From Lentzea atacamensis (GTDB lineage Bacteria > Actinomycetota > Actinomycetes > Mycobacteriales > Pseudonocardiaceae), in the NCBI RefSeq assembly GCF_003269295.1, contig NZ_QLTT01000004.1:558001-622000 (forward strand): a DNA stretch of 64,000 nucleotides, read 5' to 3'. Below the pieces are notes generated by a model. It was not told the DNA's origin, made no database searches, and saw only the letters and a program-made list of their open reading frames with translations. Shown in pieces: positions 1 to 6,938 of this stretch (position 1 is the stretch's first letter; the number at the start of each line of letters is the position of its first letter). The position numbers were made by a program, and so were the translations under genes.

Positions 1-473
1 TGTTCGGCCACAGCATGGGCGGGCTGATCGCGTTCGACGTGGCACGCAGGCTGGGCGGTCTCGTCGAGCACCTCTTCGTGTCCGCGACCAGGGCGCCGCA
101 CCTGAAGTCCGGCGACGAGCCGCACCTGCTCGATGACGACGGCCTGCTCGACTGGATGACCAGGCTCGGTGGCGTGCCCGCGGACCTGCTGGCGCACAGG
201 GAGATGCTCGCCCTGCTCCTGCCGACGCTGCGTGCCGACCTGACCGTGTGCGCCCGTTACCGCGGCACCGAAGACGTGATCGACGTGCCCATCACCGCGT
301 TCGCCGGCACCGGTGACCCGCTCGCGAGCGAGGCCGAGGTCGCCGCCTGGGAGCGCCACACCACCGCCGGCTTCGACCTCGTGGTCCGGCCCGGCGGCCA
401 CTTCTACCTCAAAGACGATCCGGCGGCGGTGACGAGCGTCCTGTGCGCGGCCGCCAAGGAAGGTGTGCAGTGA
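1..473 (+). CDS. Type II thioesterase, 5' end missing
   Basis: C-terminal about 156 residues of an alpha/beta-hydrolase thioesterase; the frame is open from base 3 and the true start lies left of the window. The nucleophile motif GHSMGG lies at the very edge (bases 6-23). A likely catalytic Asp is in the GTGDPL stretch and the His in GGHFYL near the C-terminus, giving the Ser-Asp-His triad. Stand-alone thioesterases of this family hydrolyse mis-primed acyl groups from NRPS/PKS carrier domains. The stop overlaps the GTG start of the next NRPS (GTGA), so it is the upstream member of the same operon. Confidence is high on family; whether it edits or releases product cannot be read from sequence. 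Confidence 0.9.
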   Translation, partial: FGHSMGGLIAFDVARRLGGLVEHLFVSATRAPHLKSGDEPHLLDDDGLLDWMTRLGGVPADLLAHREMLALLLPTLRADLTVCARYRGTEDVIDVPITAFAGTGDPLASEAEVAAWERHTTAGFDLVVRPGGHFYLKDDPAAVTSVLCAAAKEGVQ

Positions 474-3400
474 GCCACGAGCAACCCTTTGTCGGCAAGC
501 ACCCCGCGACTCGCGGCCAGCAGCAGATCTGGTTCTCAGACCAGCTGGCGCCGGGCGCCACGTTCAACACGGTCCCGGTGCACGTGGAGATCACCGGCGC
601 GCTGGACACCGGCGCGCTCACCGCCGCGCTGATGGCGGTCGTGCACCGGCACGAGCCGCTGCGCACGACGTACCGGCTCGACGGCACCGAACTCGTAGCG
701 GTGGTCGCCCCTGACCCACAGGTGACGATCAATGCCTGGGACCTCCGTGAACTCCTGCCCGCTGAACGCACTGCACGCGCCGAAGCGTTGGTGGCCAACG
801 AACTCGCGCGCCCCATCGACATTTCCAGCGGCGCGCCGTTGCGAGCAGTGTTGCTGCGCCTGGACGACGACAGCCACCAGCTCGTCCTGCTGGTGCACCA
901 CATCGCGGTGGACGGCGCGTCGGTCGCGGTGATCCAGGAGGAGCTCGTGCGCTCCTACGCCGGTCAGGTGGCGTTGCCGCAGCCCGGGGTCCGGTACCGC
1001 GACGTCGCCCTGCTGAGCGGTGATGCCGACGTCGAACACTGGTGCGCGGAGCTCGCGGATCTGCCGGAACCCCTGGAACTGCCCAACATCCGCACCCGGC
1101 CCGCACAGCCGGACTTCGCCGCCGAGGTGCTGCCGCTGGTCGTGCCCGAGGAACTGGCGAACGCCGTCCGGAAGACCGCGAGCACGCACCGCTCGTCGTC
1201 GTTCATGGTGCTGCTGACCGCGTTCTCCGTGCTGCTGCACAGGTTGACGGGCTCGTCGGACATCGTGGTCGGCTCGCCGTCCGCCGGACGTGAACACGCC
1301 GACACGCACGACCTGGTCGGCTACTTCGTCAACATGCTCGCGCTGCGTGTGCGGCTCGGCTGGGACCCGACCTGCGCCGAGGCGATGGACCTCGTGCGCG
1401 ACACCGTCCTGGACGCGCTCGACCACCGCGAAGCGCCGTTCCACCAGATCGTGGAAGCGCTGGGGGAGAAGGGCGACGTGGACCGGCACCCGGTCTTCCA
1501 GGTCGTCTTCGCGTCCCCGCCGCCGCTCGCCGGGCCGCTGGCCGCGGGTGGCTGCGTGTTCACGTTCACCCAGGGCACCAGCAACCAGTGCCTGTACGAC
1601 CTCGAACTGCAGCTGCCGGACTCTGGCAGCGGCGAGCTGCGCGGCTGGGCCAAGTTCCGCACCGCGCTCTACCAGCGTGCCGACATCGTCGACCTGACCG
1701 AGCGCTTCACCACCGTGCTGGAGCAGCTGACCAGCACGCCGGACGCACGCCTGTCCAACCTGTCGCTGCTCTCCGCCGACGAGACCCTGCGGATCGTCCG
1801 CGACCTCAACGCGAACGCGACCGCGTACCCGGCGGACGCGACGCTGGTCGAGCTGTTCGAGCAGACCGCGGACCGGTTCTCCGAAGACATCGCAGTCGAG
1901 TTCGGCTCGGTCAGCCTCACCTACGCGGAGCTCGACCAGCGCGCCAACCGGCTGGCCGCGCACCTCGGCGCTCTGGGCGTGGGCGTGGGAACTCCGGTCG
2001 GAATTCTGCTGGAACGAGGCGTGGACTGGATCGTCGCCGCGATCGCCGTGCTCAAGGCGGGTGGCGCGTACCTGCCGCTCGACCCGGAGTACCCGATCGA
2101 ACGCCTGCAGGCGTTGTGCGCGGACGCTTCCGCCGCTGTCGTGGTCGCCGGCCGGCCCGCGGACCTGGGGGTCGAGCTGGTCGACCTGTCCGCGACGGTG
2201 CTGACCTGTCCGGCGGATCGTCCACAGCGGACGGTCGAGCCGGACGACCTCGCCTACGTCATGTACACGTCCGGCTCGACCGGGATGCCGAAGGGCGTCT
2301 GCGTCAGTCACCGCAACGTGGTCCGGCTGGTCCGTGACACCAACTACGTCGAGTTCGCGCCCGGTGACCGGGTCGCGCAGGCGTCGACGACGACGTTCGA
2401 CGCGGCGACGTTCGAGATCTGGGGTGCGTTGCTCAACGGCGGCCGGCTGGTCGGCCTGCCGAAGGACATCGCGCTGGACCCCGCGGCGCTGGGGGAGTGG
2501 TTGCGCGCCAACTCGATCGACACGCTGTTCCTGACCACGTCGGTCGCGATGCACGTGGCTCGTGAGCTTCCTGCCGCGCTGTCCTCGTTGCGGTACTTCG
2601 TTTTCGGCGGCGAACAGCCGGACGAGCACGCGGTCGCCACGCTCGTCGCGCATCCCGGCGGTCCCGAGCACGTCGTGAACGGCTACGGGCCGACCGAGAC
2701 CACGACCTTCGCATCGAGTCACTCCTGCGATCGGTCCGAAGGCCGGATTCCGCTGGGCCGCGCTCTCAGCAACACCCAGCTGTACGTGCTGGACCAGTAC
2801 CTGGAGCCGGTGCCGCCGATGGTCGCGGGCGAGCTGTGCATCGGTGGTGACGGCGTCGGCCGCGGCTACGTGGGCAATCCCGCGCTGACGGCGGAACGGT
2901 TCGTGCCCGATCACGTCGGTGGCAGGCCGGGTGCGCGGCTGTACCGGACCGGTGACCTGGCCCGGCTGCTGCCGGACGGGACGTTCGAGTACCTGGGCAG
3001 GGCCGACCGGCAGGTGAAGATCCGCGGGTTCCGGATCGAACCGGGCGAGGTCGAGGCGTGCCTGCACTCCTCGGGTCTGGTGCGCCAGGCGGTCGTCGTG
3101 CCGCGCGAGGACGCCGCCGGTGACGTCAGCCTGGTCGGTTACGTCGTGCTGGAACAGCAGGGCGACGAGCAGCTCGACGAGCTGATGCGGCACGTGCGGG
3201 ACGCGTTGCCCGCGTACCTGGTGCCGTCCGCGCTGGTGCCGATGGAGACGTTGCCGTTGACGCGCAACGGAAAGCTCGACCTGCGCGCGTTGCCGGACCC
3301 GGAGATCGCGGCCGAGGAACCCGACGAGCCGCAGACGGTGACCGAGGTCGCCGTGGCGGACCTGTGGCGGCAGGTGCTCGGCGCGGAGTCGGTCGGCAGG

Positions 3401-3634
3401 GACGCGAACTTCTTCGATCTCGGCGGCCATTCGCTGAAGGCGGCCAGGATCCTCTCGCGCATCGAGAGCGAGCTGGGTGTCCGGCTGCCGATGCGGTCGC
3501 TGTTCGACCACCCGACCGTCGCCGGCATCGCGACCGAGGTCGACAGGTTGCGTGACACCACACCCGTATCCGTTGGCGCGATCCGGGCAGAGGCCAGGTC
3601 CTCGCTCTCCGTCGCCGACCTGCTCGATCTGTGA
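470..3634 (+). CDS. NRPS module C-A-PCP (NRPS1)
   Basis: 1054-aa single-module peptide synthetase. Condensation domain about residues 15-440 with HHIAVDG at 143-149; adenylation domain about 465-955 with YTSGSTGMPKG (near 598), GYGPTE, YRTGDL and NGKLDLRALP; carrier domain with LGGHSLKA, phosphopantetheine Ser988. Start chosen as the GTG overlapping the thioesterase stop; the open frame extends 27 bp further upstream inside that gene. A hand alignment to GrsA gives the pocket code D-A-F-F-V-G-G-T-F, close to the published valine code DAFWIGGTFK, so a branched aliphatic residue (Val/Ile-like) is the best guess. It begins directly with a C domain, so an upstream donor is expected. Confidence 0.93.
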   Translation: MSHEQPFVGKHPATRGQQQIWFSDQLAPGATFNTVPVHVEITGALDTGALTAALMAVVHRHEPLRTTYRLDGTELVAVVAPDPQVTINAWDLRELLPAERTARAEALVANELARPIDISSGAPLRAVLLRLDDDSHQLVLLVHHIAVDGASVAVIQEELVRSYAGQVALPQPGVRYRDVALLSGDADVEHWCAELADLPEPLELPNIRTRPAQPDFAAEVLPLVVPEELANAVRKTASTHRSSSFMVLLTAFSVLLHRLTGSSDIVVGSPSAGREHADTHDLVGYFVNMLALRVRLGWDPTCAEAMDLVRDTVLDALDHREAPFHQIVEALGEKGDVDRHPVFQVVFASPPPLAGPLAAGGCVFTFTQGTSNQCLYDLELQLPDSGSGELRGWAKFRTALYQRADIVDLTERFTTVLEQLTSTPDARLSNLSLLSADETLRIVRDLNANATAYPADATLVELFEQTADRFSEDIAVEFGSVSLTYAELDQRANRLAAHLGALGVGVGTPVGILLERGVDWIVAAIAVLKAGGAYLPLDPEYPIERLQALCADASAAVVVAGRPADLGVELVDLSATVLTCPADRPQRTVEPDDLAYVMYTSGSTGMPKGVCVSHRNVVRLVRDTNYVEFAPGDRVAQASTTTFDAATFEIWGALLNGGRLVGLPKDIALDPAALGEWLRANSIDTLFLTTSVAMHVARELPAALSSLRYFVFGGEQPDEHAVATLVAHPGGPEHVVNGYGPTETTTFASSHSCDRSEGRIPLGRALSNTQLYVLDQYLEPVPPMVAGELCIGGDGVGRGYVGNPALTAERFVPDHVGGRPGARLYRTGDLARLLPDGTFEYLGRADRQVKIRGFRIEPGEVEACLHSSGLVRQAVVVPREDAAGDVSLVGYVVLEQQGDEQLDELMRHVRDALPAYLVPSALVPMETLPLTRNGKLDLRALPDPEIAAEEPDEPQTVTEVAVADLWRQVLGAESVGRDANFFDLGGHSLKAARILSRIESELGVRLPMRSLFDHPTVAGIATEVDRLRDTTPVSVGAIRAEARSSLSVADLLDL

Positions 3635-3648
3635 GAGGGAGGAAAGTC

Positions 3649-6600
3649 GTGCAGGACGTGTTGCGGCGCTTGAAGGCGCTGGACCCGGAACGCCGCGCGG
3701 CCGTGTTCGCGCAGCTCGCCGAGCGCGGCGAGGAGTTCAACGTGCACCCGGTGTCGTCGGGCCAGCGGCGGCTGTGGCTGCTGGACCAGCTGCATCCAGG
3801 TAGCCCCGTCTACAACGTGCCCTACGCCTTCCGGCTGCGCGGGCCCGTGGACAGTGCAGCGCTGGGGGCCGCGTTGCTCTCGCTCGGTCGGCGCCACGAG
3901 GTGCTGCGGACCGTTTTTCTCGACCTCGACGGGGATCCGCGGCAGGTGATCCTGCCGGAGCCGCAGTTCACGCTCGTGGTGACGGAGGTGTCGGTTCCTG
4001 CTTCGGAGCGGGACGCTTTCGCTTCCGCGCGTGCCGCTGAGGCCGCGAGGGAACCGTTCGATCTGGCTGAGGGCCCGTTGCTGAGGGCCGAACTGGTCGT
4101 CTTCTCCGCGACCGACGCGTTGCTGCTGGTCACCATGCACCACATCGTCTGCGACGGCTGGAGCACCCAGCTGTTGTTCGCCGAGTGGCGCGCCGCCTAC
4201 GAGTCGGCGGACCTCGGCCCCGCGCCGACCCAGTACCTGGACTTCAGCCGCTGGCAGACCGAGTGGCTGGCCGGTCCGGACGGCGCGCGGCTGGAGGAGT
4301 ACTGGACCTCGCAGCTCGCCGGTGTGCCTCCGGTGCTGGAGCTGCCGGCGGATCACCCGCGTCCGGCCGTGATGAAGATGCGCGGTGGGGCGGAGTCGTT
4401 CGCCTGGCCTGCTTCGCTGAAGGAGCGGCTGGACTCGTTCTGCCTGGCCGAGCGCGTCACGCCGTTCATGGTGCTGCTGACCGCGTGGAACGTGTTGCTG
4501 CACCGCTACTCCGGTGCTGACGACCTCGTGGTCGGCACGAACGTGGCCAACCGGCGTGCCGAGATCGAGAACGCGGTCGGCTTCTTCGTCAACACGGTCG
4601 CGATCCGCACCCGTGTCTCGCCCTCGGTCAGCTTCCGGTCGCTGCTGCACCAGGTGCGTGACACGACGCTGGCCGCCCAGCAGCACCAGGACCTGCCGTT
4701 CGAGCGGGTCGTCGAGGCGCTCGCACCGCCGCGCAGCACCGCGCACCAGCCGGTGATCCAGACGATCGTCGGCATGGAGGACTCGCAGCACGAGATCTTC
4801 TCGCTGCCCGGTGTGTCCGTGTCCAGGGTGGCGTCCCACTCGGGCACCGCGAAGTGGGACCTGGAGCTGGGCGTCACGTCGACGTCCGGCGGGATCGCCG
4901 GGCTGCTGGAGTACGACAGCGCGCTGTACGAACCGGCGACGGTGCGGCGGCTGCTGGGGCACCTGGAGACGTTGCTGTTCGCCGGCCTCGACGATCCGTC
5001 CTGCCCGGTCGGCCGTCTGACGATGATCACCGCTGCCGAGCGTGCGCAGCTGGTGGACGAGTGGAACCCGCCGGTGCCGCCACGGCTGGACGACGTGCTG
5101 GTGCACGAACTGATGGAGGCGTCCGCGGACCGCACTCCCGATGCGGTGGCACTGGTGTTCGAGGACCAGTCGCTCACCTACCGCGAGCTGGAGGCGCGGG
5201 CGAACCAGCTCGCGCACCAGCTGCGCTCGTCGGGCATCGGGCGTGGTGACCTGGTCGGCATCAGCCTGCCGCGGTCGCTCGACCTCGTGGTGGCGCAGCA
5301 GGGTGTGCTCAAGTCCGGTGCCGCCTACGTGCCGCTCGACCCCGAGTACCCGGCGGATCGGCTGGCGTACATGGTCGCCGACTCCGGTCTGCGGGTGGTC
5401 GTGACGCTGGCCGCGTTCGCCTCACGCTTCCCCTCCGCCGACACGCTGTCGTTGGACGCCGTGGACCTGTCCGCGTTCGCCACGGACCGTCCACAGCGGA
5501 CTGTTTCACCGGACGACCTCGCGTACGTGATCTACACGTCCGGCTCGACGGGCAAGCCGAAGGGCGCCATGCTGCCACACCGGGGCGTGGTGAACCTCGC
5601 GGACGAGCTGGCGCGGATGCTCGGCATCGGGCCCGGCAACCGGATGCTGCAGTTCGCGTCGTTCAGCTTCGACGTGTCGGTCGCCGACATCATGGTCACG
5701 CTGGGCTCGGGCGCCACGGTGGTGCTCGCACCGCAGCACGATCTGCAGCCCGGTCCCGACCTGGCGCGCACGATCAACGCGCAGCGCGTCGACACGGCCT
5801 GCCTGCCGCCGACGGTCCTGCGGCTGACCGACCCGGCCTCGGTACCCGGTCTGCGCACGTTGATGGCGGGCGGCGAGGCCTGCCCGGACGAGGTGGCGGC
5901 GCTGTGGGCGCCCGGCAGGCGGTTCATCAACATCTACGGGCCGACCGAGGCGAGCATCTGGATCACCTCCGCGGAGTGCGACGGCACCGAGAGCCCGTTG
6001 CCGATCGGCCGTCCGATCGCCGGCAACACGGCGTACGTGCTCGACGAGAACCGCGAGCCGTTGCCGATCGGTGTGCCGGGTGAGCTTTACCTCGGCGGCG
6101 TGCAGGTGGCGCGCGGTTACCTGAACCGGCCGGAGCTCACGTCGGAGCGGTTCGTGGCCGACCCGTTCACCGGCGGGCGCCTCTACCGGACCGGCGACCT
6201 CGCGCGGTTCCTGCCGGACGGGCGGATCGAGTTCCTCCGGCGGATGGACAACCAGATCAAGCTGCGCGGCTACCGGATCGAGCTGGGCGAGATCCAGACG
6301 GCGGTGAGCCGGCACCCGTCGGTGCGGGCCGCGGTCGTCATCGCGCGAGAGGACGTGCCGGGCGATGTCCGCCTGGTCGCCTACGCGGTGGCCGCGCCGG
6401 GCTGCCGGATCGACGCCGCGGAGCTGCGCACCCACCTGCGACGCGGGCTGCCGGAGTACATGGTGCCCTCGGCGTTCGTCGAGGTGCCGACGATTCCGCG
6501 CAACCCCAACGGAAAGCTCGACCACCGGGCGTTGCCGAAGCTGGAGTCGGTGCGTGCCGAACGGGTCGTGGTGCCGGCCGGTACGCGGACCGAGCGCGCG

Positions 6601-6867
6601 ATCTCCGACGTCTGGAGCGAGGTGCTCCGGATGGACCGGATCGGCGCCGACGACAACTTCTTCGACCTCGGCGGCAATTCGGTGCTGCTGGTGAAGGCGC
6701 GGAGCAGGTTGGCGGAGGTGTTCGCGCGCGAGGTTCCGACGGTCACGTTGTTCACGTACCCGACCGTGCGGGCGCTCGCGGCCCATTTCGACGGGAGTGG
6801 CGAGGTGGAGGCGCGGAGCGTCGCCGGTGGCAGAAAGGCCTTGCTGGCGCGGGGGAGGACGTCGTGA
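3649..6867 (+). CDS. NRPS module C-A-PCP (NRPS2)
   Basis: 1072-aa synthetase. Condensation motif HHIVCDG at about 164-170, adenylation core YTSGSTGKPKG near 629, IYGPTE, YRTGDL, NGKLDHRALP, and carrier motif LGGNSVLL with Ser1011. I prefer the GTG at 3649 over one at 3631 because a GGGAGG Shine-Dalgarno sits 6-8 bases before it. The hand-derived pocket code is D-V-A-C-M-G-I-I-W, which matches no code I know well, so the substrate is left open. The C-terminal tail after the carrier domain (SGEVEARSVAGG..) is copied in a tandem repeat at the junction with the PKS gene. Immediately downstream of NRPS1, same operon. Confidence 0.93.
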   Translation: MQDVLRRLKALDPERRAAVFAQLAERGEEFNVHPVSSGQRRLWLLDQLHPGSPVYNVPYAFRLRGPVDSAALGAALLSLGRRHEVLRTVFLDLDGDPRQVILPEPQFTLVVTEVSVPASERDAFASARAAEAAREPFDLAEGPLLRAELVVFSATDALLLVTMHHIVCDGWSTQLLFAEWRAAYESADLGPAPTQYLDFSRWQTEWLAGPDGARLEEYWTSQLAGVPPVLELPADHPRPAVMKMRGGAESFAWPASLKERLDSFCLAERVTPFMVLLTAWNVLLHRYSGADDLVVGTNVANRRAEIENAVGFFVNTVAIRTRVSPSVSFRSLLHQVRDTTLAAQQHQDLPFERVVEALAPPRSTAHQPVIQTIVGMEDSQHEIFSLPGVSVSRVASHSGTAKWDLELGVTSTSGGIAGLLEYDSALYEPATVRRLLGHLETLLFAGLDDPSCPVGRLTMITAAERAQLVDEWNPPVPPRLDDVLVHELMEASADRTPDAVALVFEDQSLTYRELEARANQLAHQLRSSGIGRGDLVGISLPRSLDLVVAQQGVLKSGAAYVPLDPEYPADRLAYMVADSGLRVVVTLAAFASRFPSADTLSLDAVDLSAFATDRPQRTVSPDDLAYVIYTSGSTGKPKGAMLPHRGVVNLADELARMLGIGPGNRMLQFASFSFDVSVADIMVTLGSGATVVLAPQHDLQPGPDLARTINAQRVDTACLPPTVLRLTDPASVPGLRTLMAGGEACPDEVAALWAPGRRFINIYGPTEASIWITSAECDGTESPLPIGRPIAGNTAYVLDENREPLPIGVPGELYLGGVQVARGYLNRPELTSERFVADPFTGGRLYRTGDLARFLPDGRIEFLRRMDNQIKLRGYRIELGEIQTAVSRHPSVRAAVVIAREDVPGDVRLVAYAVAAPGCRIDAAELRTHLRRGLPEYMVPSAFVEVPTIPRNPNGKLDHRALPKLESVRAERVVVPAGTRTERAISDVWSEVLRMDRIGADDNFFDLGGNSVLLVKARSRLAEVFAREVPTVTLFTYPTVRALAAHFDGSGEVEARSVAGGRKALLARGRTS

Positions 6868-6938
6868 GCGGTGAGGTTGAGAGGCGGGCCGTCGCCGGCG
6901 GCAGGAAGGCTTTGCTGGCAAGGGGGAGGAAGTCGTGA
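6796..6938 (+). repeat. 71-bp tandem duplication at NRPS2/PKS junction
   Basis: Two similar copies (about 6796-6867 and 6867-6938) each carry the last codons of NRPS2, a GGGGGAGGA ribosome-binding site and an overlapping GTGA stop/start. The copies diverge at scattered bases, many of them silent, so the duplication is not brand new. The period of 71 is one less than a multiple of three, which exactly compensates the stop/start overlap. Confidence 0.85.
6864..6938 (+). CDS. 24-codon mini-ORF made by junction duplication
   Basis: A GTG overlapping the NRPS2 stop opens a frame of 24 codons ending in a TGA that overlaps the PKS start. The encoded peptide (VSGEVERRAVAGGRKALL..) repeats the NRPS2 C-terminal tail almost residue for residue. 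It is preceded by the GGGGGAGGA motif of the first copy, so ribosomes finishing NRPS2 could translate it and then re-initiate on the PKS. Whether it is expressed or merely passive is unknown; no function is implied. Confidence 0.5.
   Translation: MSGEVERRAVAGGRKALLARGRKS

Noticed and set aside
536-3511. 991-codon minus-strand frame opposite NRPS1, and similar long frames at 3139-5217, 9925-12636 and 12751-15144
   Set aside because: These are antisense shadows of high-GC coding sequence, with compositional bias (Arg, Gln, Val, His) and no domain motifs.
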